Shown: positions 50,376-59,063, counted from the stretch's first letter. The stretch is 64,000 nt of DNA from DASZFV01 sp036494575 (GCA_036494575.1 DASXOE010000080.1:1-64000); one strand, 5' to 3'. The notes: generated by a model from the sequence alone, not told the origin. A program made the numbers and translations.

Positions 50376-52553
50376 TCAGAAGGTCATCGAATTCAGGTTG
50401 AAGCCGCCCGTCTCCTCGAACAGCTCCAGGATCTGCTGGCCGGCGGGCAGCGTGATGCTCGCCGTGACGGTCGTGTAGGTCTGCCAGCCGCCCGTGCCCG
50501 GGATGTTGATCGTGCCCGTGAGATTGGTCCCGGACGGCGTCTGGAGGTGGATCCTGCCAGCCGTCGTGCCCACGGCCGCCATAGCCGCGACGCGGAACGA
50601 GACCGTGCGCGCTCCGGCCGTGGCGACGTTGACCGTGTACTTGAGCCACTCGCCCGCGCTGGTCCAGCCGACGTCGAAGCCGCCGCCCGTGTCCGAGGTG
50701 GTCTCGATGTCGACGCCGTCCGTGCGGTCTTTTCCGCCCGAGTTCACGGCGTCGCTGTCGTGATAGGCGACGCCCTCGCCGCCGACGTCGTAATTTTCGA
50801 TCTGGATGAGCCCCGGGATCGGGGCGGCGCTGCCGCCGAACGGCGCCTCGCCGGTGGGCGCGGCGGCGAACGAGACGAAATTGAAGTTGTAGCCGCCGCT
50901 GTCTTGAAAGACGGTGAGGACCTGTTGCCCTGCCGGCAGCGTGGCCGTGGCCTTCACTGTCGTCCAGGTCTGCCAGCCGCCCGTCCCCGGCACGGTGACC
51001 GTGCCCGTGAGGCTCGCGCCCGAAGCGTTTTGGAGGTGGAGCGTCCCGGCGTTCGTGCCGACGGCCGTGGCCGACGCCGTGCGGAACGAGACCGTGTACG
51101 CGCCCGCCGTCGCGACGTTGACCGTGTACCGAAACCACTGTCCGGCCGATGTCCAACCGACGTTGGCGCCGCCGCCCGTATCGGTCGTGGTCTCGAGGTC
51201 GACGCCGTCGCTGCGATAGGCGTTGTCCGTGCCGTTGATTGACGTGACGTTGTAGGCGACGCCCTGACCGCCGGTGTCGTAGTTCTCGGCCTGCACCGTG
51301 CCGGGAATTGCGGCCGGCGTGCCGCCGAACGGTCCCTCCGACGGAGGCGCGACTCCAAAGAAGCTGAGGTTCACCGCGTTGGCGATGGCCTGCAGCCCGG
51401 CGTCGTTCGGGTGCAGGTGATCGCCCGAGTCGTACGCCGGCAAAAACTTCGTCGGGTTGGCCGGATCGTGCGTGGCCACGTCCTGATCGACGACGCCGTC
51501 ACACCCGCTGCTCGCGCCGCGGACGAAGGTGTTGATCTGTCCCCGCGAGGTTTCGCCGGTCGTCGTCCAGCCGCCCGCGCCCTGGAACGGCGTCAGCGTC
51601 GAGCACAAGAACTTGATGCCGGCCGTGTGCGCGCGGCTGATGAGCCCCGAGATCGCCGTGATGAGCTGGTCGCCCGTCGGTTGGGGGCTCGATCCGAGAT
51701 CGTTGATCGGGTCGTCCGAGAAGATCACCCACTTGACGCCCGGTTGTGCCAGCACGTCCCGATTGAAACGGTTCGGCGCGCTCTGGCCGCCCGAGTCGGC
51801 GAGCAGGCGGTTGCCGTTGATGCCCTGGTTCAACACGCCAACCACGGCGCCGGCGTTCACGAGCCGCACCGCGAGATCGTTCGGCCACCTCTTGTTAGCG
51901 TTACCGGAGGAGGCAAAACCGTCGGTGATGGAGGCACCGAGCGCCACGACGGCGCCGTTCGACGACGTGTTCGCGACGTCGAGGTTCACGAGGAAGTAGT
52001 AGCTGCCCGTCGTCGAGCCCGACACCGTCGCGCTGCCGCTGACGTCACCCGAGGCGATGTAGTTCGTCTGCGAGCCTTGCCCGTGGAACGTCGCCGCCCC
52101 CGTGCCCGTCGGCAGGTAGAAGCTCACCGCAACGTCGGACAGCGCCGTCACGGCGAAGGCGATCGAGTCGCTGACGGCGAGGCCGCCGGCAGGGACGGTG
52201 ACCGAGGACTGGCCGCCGAAGGTCACGACGCGGTCGCTGCTCGTCGAGATCGACGACCCCGACGTGCGCTGCGCGATGTGCACGTCGCTGAACTGCACGG
52301 ACTGACTCCCGAAGACGTTGGAGAGCTGAATTCGCGCCGACGGGCCGGCGATGCTCGTGTGAACGATCTGTCGCAGAGTCTGCCCGCTGAACGTCGTTCC
52401 ACTGCTTTGAGGAGAGACAGCCCAGGTTCCGGTCCACGCGGGCGCGAGCGCACCCTCGACGGTGGTGAATTGACTCGGTTCTCCGGGGAGCTCGGGCTCC
52501 GCCGCGCAACCCACACACACGAATGCCATCAAAAGAGCAGGGCGAAAGATCAT
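50376..52553 (-). CDS. SGNH/GDSL hydrolase lipoprotein with two CBM6/35-type carbohydrate-binding modules
   Basis: AGGAGG lies nine bases before ATG 52553; the product has 725 residues. The leader MIFRPALLMAFVCVGC gives a lipid-type Cys16. After a beta-domain (about 35-190) comes the SGNH hydrolase with nucleophile Ser208 (ALGASITDG), the GIN-like block NQGINGNRL, Asn284 in PINDLG and the Asp378-His381 pair (GDHLHPND). Two homologous modules (about 415-562 and 578-725) share IPGTVQAENYDTGGQGVAY-type starts and WTSAGQWFRYTVNVATAG. It probably removes acyl esters from a plant or bacterial polysaccharide outside the cell. Confidence 0.88.
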   Translation of the reverse strand: MIFRPALLMAFVCVGCAAEPELPGEPSQFTTVEGALAPAWTGTWAVSPQSSGTTFSGQTLRQIVHTSIAGPSARIQLSNVFGSQSVQFSDVHIAQRTSGSSISTSSDRVVTFGGQSSVTVPAGGLAVSDSIAFAVTALSDVAVSFYLPTGTGAATFHGQGSQTNYIASGDVSGSATVSGSTTGSYYFLVNLDVANTSSNGAVVALGASITDGFASSGNANKRWPNDLAVRLVNAGAVVGVLNQGINGNRLLADSGGQSAPNRFNRDVLAQPGVKWVIFSDDPINDLGSSPQPTGDQLITAISGLISRAHTAGIKFLCSTLTPFQGAGGWTTTGETSRGQINTFVRGASSGCDGVVDQDVATHDPANPTKFLPAYDSGDHLHPNDAGLQAIANAVNLSFFGVAPPSEGPFGGTPAAIPGTVQAENYDTGGQGVAYNVTSINGTDNAYRSDGVDLETTTDTGGGANVGWTSAGQWFRYTVNVATAGAYTVSFRTASATAVGTNAGTLHLQNASGASLTGTVTVPGTGGWQTWTTVKATATLPAGQQVLTVFQDSGGYNFNFVSFAAAPTGEAPFGGSAAPIPGLIQIENYDVGGEGVAYHDSDAVNSGGKDRTDGVDIETTSDTGGGFDVGWTSAGEWLKYTVNVATAGARTVSFRVAAMAAVGTTAGRIHLQTPSGTNLTGTINIPGTGGWQTYTTVTASITLPAGQQILELFEETGGFNLNSMTF

Positions 52554-52867
52554 GCTGTCCGTCCTCCTAGTTTCGTTACGTCCACGGGTTCGGGGAACGA
52601 CGATATTGCCATAACTGCGTTTGAATTTGTGGTACCGCTAACTCATTCATCAATGCCTAATGTAGCAACGCGTTGATCATTTCTAGACGCAGGGTGGCGT
52701 CCACGCAGCAAGATCAATGAGTTCCGCACGACGCGCGGGCAATGCACGCGACGCGACGCGCCCGAATCGGCTGCTTCGAATCCGTTGACGCCGGCCCGCG
52801 ACGGTTTCTCATCCGGCGGAGCGCGCCGCCGCCTGCGGTTTCGTTTTCAGCGCTTAGACTGGTCGCG
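52554..52867. other. 314-bp intergenic region with an AT-rich patch
   Basis: From about 52,590 to 52,690 the sequence is markedly richer in A and T than anything nearby, which suits a promoter region for the SGNH hydrolase gene (minus) or a remnant of foreign DNA. A TTGATG with a weak -10 can be drawn on the minus strand but is not convincing. No gene was found. Confidence 0.4.
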
Positions 52868-53066
52868 ATGGATTCGTCGATGCCTCCGTCCGCCACGGCG
52901 GATCTCGGCATGCTCCTCAAGGCGAAACGGCAAGAGCTGATCGATCGCTGGAGCGAGTCCGCGAGGCGCGCGAACACGACCGACCCCATCCCGCGCGGCG
53001 AGCTCATCGATCACATCCCGCGCTTCATCGACGAGCTCATCCTCGCTGTCGAACCTGCTCCAGAAC
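52868..53066 (+). pseudogene. N-terminal fragment of an RsbRD-type sensor kinase
   Basis: From ATG 52868 about 66 residues match the N-terminal sensor domain placed before many stress kinases: LGMLLKAKRQELIDRWSESA, then RGELIDHIPRFIDELILAVE. After AVEPAP the sequence loses all protein character, although the frame stays open to 54058 across three other genes. The rest of the kinase (HisKA, HATPase) is missing. A truncated gene is the simplest reading. Confidence 0.6.
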
Positions 53067-53203
53067 GCGACTACGCCCGGAAGCGGTGCGGTAGCGACCT
53101 CCGCGGCCCCGAGAGCGTAACGTTTCGGACAATGCGGGCACCGATCGGTAACCGCAAGCCGACGTCACCCGCCGAGAGTGGCGGGGAGCGCCGCCAATCG
53201 AGG

Positions 53204-53219
53204 TGGCACGCTCCTCGCA
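53204..53219 (+). promoter_or_regulatory. Candidate sigma-54 promoter for the membrane stress trio
   Basis: TGGCACG, four bases (CTCC), then TCGCA has exact sigma-54 spacing; the -24 box is perfect and the -12 box differs at one base while keeping the essential GC. Transcription would start near 53230, with GGAGG at 53249 and the ATG at 53259. Confidence 0.5.
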
Positions 53220-53258
53220 CATCGAAACGAGGCACACACCCCAAACTCGGAGGTCCCC

Positions 53259-53408
53259 ATGTTTCTCGTTCTCGCCATTCTCTTCGCCATCGCCTGGATT
53301 GGTGGATTCACGATCCTGCACGTCAGCTCCGCGGCGATTCACCTCCTGCTCGTGGTCGCCATCATCAGCGCCATCGTCCATTTCGCGCGCGGGCGAAGCA
53401 CGGTCTGA
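53259..53408 (+). CDS. lmo0937-family small membrane protein (49 aa)
   Basis: GGAGG lies five bases before ATG 53259. The product is two hydrophobic segments, FLVLAILFAIAWIGGFTIL and IHLLLVVAIISAIVHF, joined by a short turn and ending in RGRSTV. This size and layout are those of the lmo0937 family, a group of tiny inner-membrane proteins induced in envelope or general stress in several bacteria. It is the first gene of a three-gene plus-strand run. Confidence 0.8.
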   Translation: MFLVLAILFAIAWIGGFTILHVSSAAIHLLLVVAIISAIVHFARGRSTV

Positions 53409-53420
53409 CGGAGCAACACC

Positions 53421-53771
53421 ATGGCGCGCAATTCGGACAAGAACGGCCGCTCGGTGAATGGTCCAGCGAGCACCGACCTGGGCGAGAGACTGTTCTCCCC
53501 TTTGAGGACGGGTATGGAAGCGCTCGGCTCGGCCCTGGAGTTGGCGGCGCGCCAGACCACCGAGCGGCCTTTGCGCACGCTTTCATTGGCCGTAGGCGCC
53601 GGCTACGCCCTCGGCGGCGGAGTCTTTTCGCGGCTCACGGTGCGCCTCATCGGAATGGCGACCCGGCTCGCCCTGCGCGCGTCCTCGGCGTCGCTCGTCG
53701 CTTGGGGCGTCATCAGCGTCGTGAAGTCAGTGCCCGCGCAGAGCCCCATCGAAGTTTCGCGTTCGAGCTAG
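53421..53771 (+). CDS. Small membrane protein with glycine-zipper helix (116 aa)
   Basis: ATG 53421 lies 12 bases after the lmo0937-type gene. A soluble N-terminal half (about 1-50) precedes a Gly-rich membrane segment (LSLAVGAGYALGGGVFSRL) and a second amphipathic helix. It has no recognised name. It resembles the YqjD/ElaB-like or phage-holin-like accessory proteins that accompany YtxH-type genes. A role in membrane stress is inferred from the neighbours. Confidence 0.65.
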   Translation: MARNSDKNGRSVNGPASTDLGERLFSPLRTGMEALGSALELAARQTTERPLRTLSLAVGAGYALGGGVFSRLTVRLIGMATRLALRASSASLVAWGVISVVKSVPAQSPIEVSRSS

Positions 53772-53800
53772 CTCCACAAATTTTCTCGAAGGAGACGCGC

Positions 53801-54058
53801 ATGCAATTCGCCGACATCACGGCCCTGACGAAGGATGACGTCCTCTCCGCCATCGGCCTCGCGACCAAGCGGACGGTGACGGCCCGGGTCCTCGAGGTGA
53901 CCGGTGTCTTCGGCGCTGGCTTGCTGATCGGCATCGCCGCCGGGATCCTCTTCGCTCCCAAGTCGGGCGCGGGAATGCGCGAAGAGCTCGGGGAGCGACT
54001 CCGTGGAGCGGCGAAACGCGTCGTGGACGGAAGCGACGCGGCGCAGGCTATTACCTGA
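53801..54058 (+). CDS. YtxH-like small protein (85 aa)
   Basis: GAAGGAG lies seven bases before ATG 53801. One Gly-rich transmembrane helix (VFGAGLLIGIAAGILFAPK) is followed by the YtxH-typical APKSGAGMREELGERLRGAA, an amphipathic basic helix. YtxH-type proteins are stress-induced membrane proteins. With the two genes upstream it makes a compact envelope-stress operon. It is convergent with the transglycosylase-like gene, 12 bases apart. Confidence 0.78.
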   Translation: MQFADITALTKDDVLSAIGLATKRTVTARVLEVTGVFGAGLLIGIAAGILFAPKSGAGMREELGERLRGAAKRVVDGSDAAQAIT

Positions 54059-54070
54059 CTCAGCGGCGCG

Positions 54071-55084
54071 TCAGTAAGGGTCCGGCCAGCCCGCCGACGC
54101 CGCGTACTGGTGATAGTGGGACGTGATGGCGTCGACGTAAGCTTGCGCGCGGGCGTTGTAGCGCCCGCATCCACTGACCGCGCCCGTGCCGGAGTTGAAC
54201 GCGCCGGCGGCCATCATGTTGTACTGGGCGGCCGTGCAACCCGGGTACTTCGCCTTCAGCGCCTCGAGGCTGTCGACGTCTGTCTTGATGCCCTCGTCCA
54301 GGTTGATCGTGGGATTGAAGACCGACGTCGCCCACAACGGGGAGGTCGTGTCCTTCGTCAGGTTCGGGTGCCCGTTCGAAAGCAGCGCGCTCTTCGCCTC
54401 GCCGCAGGCGGGCGTCGTCTGGATCAATCCGAACGATTTCGATTCGGCGTCGCTCCACCCCTGCATGATCCCGCACGGGCTGTCCGGGCTGACGGCGAAC
54501 TCGTTGAAGCTCGATTCCTGCTGGATCTGCGACTTGACGATCATCGGATCGGGCATGCCCCACTTCGTGCACTCCGCGAGCACGACGCAATCGTAGGCGT
54601 CGGTCTTGGCGTTGTTGGTCTTCAACGGATCTGACGCGGGACAGCTCGTGCCCGAGGCGCCGGCGGCAGCCGTGCCGGCGGCGCCCGTGCCGGCGTCGGC
54701 GCCCGCGCGGCCGCCGTCGCGTCCCGCGCTCGCGCCTCCATCTCGGCCGCCGCCCGATGACGAGGACCCAGCCGCGCCGCCGTCAACCGACCTGCCCGCC
54801 GCTCCACCGGCACCCGCGCCGCCGGCGCCGGCCGTGCCCGCGCCGGCCGCGCCCGCTCCACCGGCCACGCCCGCCCCGCCCGGCGCCCCGGCTTCGCCGG
54901 CGCTGGGAGCCTGGCCCGAGGAGGCGATCCCCGCCACGCCGCCATGGCCGCTCGTCCCGCCCGCGCTGCCGCCTCGAGGAGCCGTGCTGGTGCCGTCGCA
55001 AGCGGCCACGACCGACGAAAACGACACCACGAGCAGCAGGCACGGAACGGCCCGAACGACGCGCGACGTCACAATGGTCTTCAT
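54071..55084 (-). CDS. Lytic-transglycosylase-like lipoprotein with Gly/Ala linker
   Basis: ATG 55084 gives 337 residues. A lipoprotein signal ends at SVVAAC. A linker of GGAGAAGAG repeats covers about residues 35-150. The C-terminal domain is SLT-like: VKSQIQQESSFNEFAVSPD with the catalytic-type Glu, CGIMQGWS, FGLIQTTP, then TAAQYNMMAAGAFNSG and YVDAITSHYHQY. It probably cleaves peptidoglycan glycan strands or a related glycan at the surface. Cysteines in DYCVV-like and PACGEA positions may form disulfides. It is monocistronic. Confidence 0.82.
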   Translation of the reverse strand: MKTIVTSRVVRAVPCLLLVVSFSSVVAACDGTSTAPRGGSAGGTSGHGGVAGIASSGQAPSAGEAGAPGGAGVAGGAGAAGAGTAGAGGAGAGGAAGRSVDGGAAGSSSSGGGRDGGASAGRDGGRAGADAGTGAAGTAAAGASGTSCPASDPLKTNNAKTDAYDCVVLAECTKWGMPDPMIVKSQIQQESSFNEFAVSPDSPCGIMQGWSDAESKSFGLIQTTPACGEAKSALLSNGHPNLTKDTTSPLWATSVFNPTINLDEGIKTDVDSLEALKAKYPGCTAAQYNMMAAGAFNSGTGAVSGCGRYNARAQAYVDAITSHYHQYAASAGWPDPY

Positions 55085-55210
55085 CAAGTATGTAGTCGCA
55101 TGTCGCTCGGCAAACCGATCAGCTCGGCGCGGAACGCGGGCCAGCGGGCCGGATCGACAGCGACGGGCGCGCAGTCGCCCGGGCACCGCTCGCGTACGCC
55201 TGACGTCTCC

Positions 55211-55594
55211 TCAGCAGTGGCGCTGGACGATCGCCAGGAGCTCGTCGATGGCGAAAGGCTTCCGAAGAACGGATTCGATCCCGGCCAGATCGAACGTCGC
55301 TGGCGCGCTCGCGGTCATTAGATATACGGGGACGCTTGCCAGCACCGGGCAACGGAGCTTGTTCGCGAGGAATTCGGCGCCATTCATCACCGGCATCATG
55401 AAGTCGAGCAAGATGACCGCGGGCGGGGGCGCTTCGAGCAGGAAGTCGAGCGCCGCGCGGCCATCGGCGCTGGTCTTCACGGCGTGTCCGAAGTCGTCGA
55501 GGACGCTCGCGACGCTGTCGCGGATGCACGCGTCGTCTTCGACGACGAGAACGTAACCGCCTGTACAAGCCAAGGCCGTTATCCCCCAACCCAT
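55211..55594 (-). CDS. Single-domain response regulator
   Basis: ATG 55594 gives 127 residues, a receiver domain with EDD (19-21), phospho-acceptor Asp64 (AVILLDFMMPVMNG), a Thr in YLMTAS and the Lys of VLRKPFAID. There is no output domain. It lies between the transglycosylase-like lipoprotein and a decayed Cys-rich gene. A partner kinase is not in sight; the hybrid kinase at 61-64 kb is the nearest candidate and carries its own receiver. Confidence 0.85.
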   Translation of the reverse strand: MGWGITALACTGGYVLVVEDDACIRDSVASVLDDFGHAVKTSADGRAALDFLLEAPPPAVILLDFMMPVMNGAEFLANKLRCPVLASVPVYLMTASAPATFDLAGIESVLRKPFAIDELLAIVQRHC

Positions 55595-55713
55595 TGTCGA
55601 CGATCTTGGCGAAGCGTCACTTGTTCGGCTCGCGGAAGCCGCTAAATACGGACTCGTCCCTGTAAGACGGCGGCGTACAGGGACGGGCTTCGAAGCTGAA
55701 AGAGCGCGGTGGC

Positions 55714-56165
55714 TCAGAACTGAGCGCACATCTGGAAGAAGCACGTCTCGTTGGGCTTGCAACACATCCCGCCGCGGGTGGTCTGTTGTCCCTTGCAATT
55801 GCCGCCGCCGCAGGTGCCGTTGCGGCATTGCTCGCCGCCCGAGCACTTGTGGCCGCAAGCGCCGCAGTCGTCGACGCTGCTGGAGACGGCGGTGCAAGGC
55901 GCCGTTGCACACGAGGTTCGGCGCCTGGCACTTGCAGACCTGCGCCACGCACGCCTCGCCAGCCTTGCACGAGGTGCCGCACGCGCCGCATTTGCCGAAG
56001 CTGCTGGCCAGGTTCACGCCGTTCTGGCCGCACTTGGTTTCCCCGGCGGCGCACCCCGTCTGGCAGATGCCCGCGCTGCAGAACTGATTGCTCGGGCAAA
56101 CCTTGCCGCACGCGCCGCAGTTCTTGGCATCGGAGTCGAGCGCGGTACAGGCGCCAGGCTCATGC
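55714..56165 (-). pseudogene. Frameshifted Cys-rich secreted protein remnant
   Basis: Two frames read together give a Cys-knot chain: CTALDSDAKNCGACGKVC, CSAGICQTGCAAGETKCG, FGKCGACGTSCKAGEACV, CKCQAPNLVCNGA, then after a one-base shift near 55893-55907, SVDDCGACGHKCSGGEQC and CCKPNETCFFQMCAQF followed by TGA. The repeats (NCGACGxxC) are of the Stig1-like type frequent in myxobacterial surface proteins. No signal peptide precedes the first repeat, so the 5' end is also lost. Sequencing error at the shift cannot be excluded. Confidence 0.7.
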
Positions 56166-56310
56166 GCGGTCCTATAGCCGGTAGCGAAACGTGTTGTCCA
56201 CCACAATGCCTCGCTCGGGCGCCACCGACCGCCGATCGCGACGCGCCACGCGCGCGTCATTGTCGAAGACCATATTTCGCATCGGCCAAGGCGCTTGCTA
56301 GAAGGTGCCA

Positions 56311-57333
56311 ATGGGCCATTTCGACGAACAGCACGCCACGCTCCTGTCGGAACCCGTGGGCGCGCTCGACCACACGCGCGGGCCTGAATCGACCGACGTC
56401 ACGCTCGTCGAGTACGGCGATTTCGCCTGCCCGAGCTGCCGCGGCGCTTATGGCTTCGTCAAGAACCTCCTGGCGCAGCAGCCCGAGGTGCGCTTCACCT
56501 TTCGCGCCAACCCGCGCAGCCACCTCTTCCCCGACGCCGAGCCGGCCGCCGAGGCCGCGGAGATCGCGGCGGCGCACGGCAAGTTCTGGGAGATGCACGA
56601 TCGCCTCTTCGAAGGCGACGAGGGCGTGGCTCGCCCCCGCCTGGTCGCGCTCGCGCGCGAGCTCGGCCTCGACGTCGCGCTCTTCGAGCGCGATCTCGAC
56701 GCGCGGGCGTTCCGCCAGGCGGTGCGCCTGCAAGAGGTCTCGGGGTGGCACAGCCACGTGCTGTCGACGCCGACGTTCTTCATCAACGGCGTGCGGTTCG
56801 ACGACTCGCTCGAGCGGCTCCCGGAGGCCGTCTCCCGCGCCAAGCGGCGCGCCGAGCCGCTCCACCACGTCTTCCGGGCGGGGCACGTCCGCAGCTCCGA
56901 GAGTCGACGCGGCCAGCTCATCACCGTGGGCCCGCACGACCTCGTCTCGGATCTCCCCGCCGACGACGACGGCGCCGACTCCGGCCCCGGACCGTACGAT
57001 CTGCTGCTCTCGGCGCTGGGCGCGTGCACGGCCATGACCGTGCAGTGGACCGCGGAAAAGCACCGCCTCCCGCTCGACCACGTCGAGGTGCGCATGACCC
57101 AGTCCCGAACGCCCGCCGGGCACCTCTTCCGGCGCTCGATCACGCTCGCGGGCGACCTCAACGAGGCGCAACGCGTACAGCTCGAGCACGCCGCCGACGC
57201 CTGCCCCGTGGCGCGCACCCTCACGCACGGCATCGCCATCGAGACGCGCGCGAGCGTCGACCGCAGCGTCGACGACGCGTCCGAGGGCAGCTTCCCGGCG
57301 AGCGATCCGCCGCCCTGGACGACCGGGCGATAG
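56311..57333 (+). CDS. DsbA-like thioredoxin domain fused to an OsmC domain
   Basis: ATG 56311 has GAAGG five bases upstream (GTG 56305 is too close) and gives 340 residues without a signal peptide. Residues about 28-190 are DsbA/FrnE-like with the active site CPSC (Cys40, Cys43) in YGDFACPSCRGAYG and the cis-Pro loop LSTPTFFING. Residues about 205-315 are OsmC-like with peroxidatic-type Cys in LSALGACTAMTV and ADACPVART. The tail ends SEGSFPASDPPPWTTGR, a short motif found on many bacterial stress proteins. A cytoplasmic peroxidase with its own thiol reductant module is the obvious hypothesis. Confidence 0.85.
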   Translation: MGHFDEQHATLLSEPVGALDHTRGPESTDVTLVEYGDFACPSCRGAYGFVKNLLAQQPEVRFTFRANPRSHLFPDAEPAAEAAEIAAAHGKFWEMHDRLFEGDEGVARPRLVALARELGLDVALFERDLDARAFRQAVRLQEVSGWHSHVLSTPTFFINGVRFDDSLERLPEAVSRAKRRAEPLHHVFRAGHVRSSESRRGQLITVGPHDLVSDLPADDDGADSGPGPYDLLLSALGACTAMTVQWTAEKHRLPLDHVEVRMTQSRTPAGHLFRRSITLAGDLNEAQRVQLEHAADACPVARTLTHGIAIETRASVDRSVDDASEGSFPASDPPPWTTGR

Positions 57334-57378
57334 CGGCGGTTCGACTCCGTCGAGGTCTTCTGCAACTATCGTCGAGCG

Positions 57379-58137
57379 ATGCAGGACCCGCGACGCGTCG
57401 GGCTCGGTTGGCCGCTTGTGATCCTCGTCGCCAGTCTGGGGGCCGGGTGCGGGCTGCCGCCGCGGTACGCCGGCGGGACGGGGGCCGCATGCGCAACGAG
57501 CGCGGACGGTGGCTTCTGTGCGCGCGGCCGACCGGTCCTCAAATGCGACGTGGCGAACGCGCGCGATCTGGGCGGCGTCCCGCTCGCGCCCAGCCGCACC
57601 GTCGCTTGCGGCGTCGTTCTGCGCGGGCCGTCGCTCGCCAACCTGTCGGCGGACGCGTGCGCCGACGTCGCGCGACTCGGCCTCGCGACGGTGGTCGACC
57701 TGCGCTCCGACGCGGAGCGTGTCGCGGCGCCCGACGACGCGTGCGTCGGCGTACGCGCGGTCGCGGCACCTCTGCCCATCCCCTACGACGTGAGCCCGGC
57801 CGACTACCTCACCGACTTCGACACCGACGACTCGATCGCCAAGGTCTTCGACACTCTGGCCGACGCGGCGGCGTACCCGGTCTATCTTCATTGTACGTTC
57901 GGCCGCGACCGTACGGGCGTCGTCGCCGCGGCCGTTCTCCTCGCGCTCGGCGCCTCGCGCGATGACATCATGCAAGAATACGAGCTCTCGGCCCCGTCCG
58001 TCGGTGCCTTCCCGGACAGCTTGGCCGCGGTCCTCGACGAGATCGACGCGCGCGGTGGCATCGACGCGGCCCTCGCCACCAAAGGTGTGTCGGCTGCCGA
58101 TCTCACGGCCCTCCGCCGGCGTGCCGCCGTTCCTTGA
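57379..58137 (+). CDS. Lipoprotein tyrosine/dual-specificity phosphatase
   Basis: ATG 57379 gives 252 residues. The signal region PLVILVASLGAGC is a good lipobox with Cys24. The domain is of the Y_phosphatase3 type: NARDLGGVPLAPSRTVACG, VVLRGPSLANLS, VDLRSDAERVA, and the signature loop HCTFGRDRTG with nucleophile Cys172 and Arg178, then EYELSAPSVGAF. Export as a lipoprotein means the substrates are outside the cytoplasm, possibly phospholipids, phosphoinositides or host/prey proteins. It stands alone. Confidence 0.87.
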   Translation: MQDPRRVGLGWPLVILVASLGAGCGLPPRYAGGTGAACATSADGGFCARGRPVLKCDVANARDLGGVPLAPSRTVACGVVLRGPSLANLSADACADVARLGLATVVDLRSDAERVAAPDDACVGVRAVAAPLPIPYDVSPADYLTDFDTDDSIAKVFDTLADAAAYPVYLHCTFGRDRTGVVAAAVLLALGASRDDIMQEYELSAPSVGAFPDSLAAVLDEIDARGGIDAALATKGVSAADLTALRRRAAVP

Positions 58138-58199
58138 GCTCGTACGACCCAGCCGGCTCACTGTCCCGAGGATGGTCCATACTCCCGCAGAGGTTGCCC

Positions 58200-59015
58200 A
58201 TGACGAATCGTCGGAGACTCACCCTTGTCGTTGGCCTGATGGGCCTGATGCTCTCTGGATCCACGAGCTGCGGTCGCAGCGAGCTGGACAGCGGCTCGTC
58301 GCCCACGGTCAACGTGACGAACGGCGACGGTTCGTCGGGCGCTGGCACCGGCTCGGGCGGCGATCATTCCGGGGGCTCACAGGGCGGCTCGAACGGGACC
58401 GCGGGCACGGGTGCAGGCGGAAGCTCGAGTGCCGGTCAGGGCGGGGGCGGCGGAACGATTGGTGCCGGCGGCGGGAGCAGCGGGGTGAACGGAGGGAGCG
58501 CCGGTCGAGCGGGAGGCTCCGGTGGCGTCGGAAGCTCTGGCGCGGGCGGAGCCGCGACAGGTGCGACCGCCGGCGTCGGCGGCAACTCCGCGACGGGCGG
58601 GACCGCCGGCGCAGGCGGCAACGGGGGCGCCTCGGGTCCCGGCGGCCCTGGCGCGGGCGGCAGCGGGGGGCCTTCGGGCCCTGGCGTCGGCTGTGGTGCG
58701 CAGACCTGTGGAGCGGACGAGACGTGCTGTGTACAAGCGGTCGGCGGCGTCCGAACCGAGTCTTGCCTCGCGGCGGGCTCCGTGTGCCTCGGCGGGGGGA
58801 CCATCGGCTGCACTGCCGGGAGTTGCTCCGCTGGCCGGCTCTGCTGTCTGTCTCTCGTCGCGATGGCGACGGCCTGCGCAACTCCGGCGCAATGCGCGGA
58901 TGGTGTCAGCACCGTCTTGTGCGTCAACAACGGCGATTGCCCCGCCGATCGGAGGTTCTGTTGTCCTTCGATCGGCATCAACATCTGCCGACCGTACGGC
59001 TGTCCCCAGAACTGA
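58200..59015 (+). CDS. Lipoprotein with long Gly/Ser/Ala linker and Cys-rich C-terminal domain
   Basis: AGAGG precedes ATG 58200; the product has 271 residues. The lipobox is SGSTSC. Residues about 30-165 are nearly all Gly, Ala, Ser and Thr (GGAGGNGG-type repeats). The C-terminal domain has about 16 cysteines, such as CGAQTCGADETCCVQAVGG, GCTAGSCSAGRLCCLSL and CPADRRFCCPSIGINIC. It looks like a spacer-plus-knot surface protein of unknown function, similar in build to the lipoprotein at 37282. A different frame keeps an overlapping start at 58134 with no signal peptide. Confidence 0.75.
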   Translation: MTNRRRLTLVVGLMGLMLSGSTSCGRSELDSGSSPTVNVTNGDGSSGAGTGSGGDHSGGSQGGSNGTAGTGAGGSSSAGQGGGGGTIGAGGGSSGVNGGSAGRAGGSGGVGSSGAGGAATGATAGVGGNSATGGTAGAGGNGGASGPGGPGAGGSGGPSGPGVGCGAQTCGADETCCVQAVGGVRTESCLAAGSVCLGGGTIGCTAGSCSAGRLCCLSLVAMATACATPAQCADGVSTVLCVNNGDCPADRRFCCPSIGINICRPYGCPQN

Positions 59016-59063
59016 GGCGCCGCGCACTGAACCTCGATCACGACCTGTCCGTCGCGACGCGCG

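Noticed and set aside
53067..54058. Continuation of the RsbRD-like fragment frame
   Set aside because: The sequence after residue 66 is Arg/His/Pro low complexity and overlaps three better genes; only its last part is real, as the separate YtxH-like gene.
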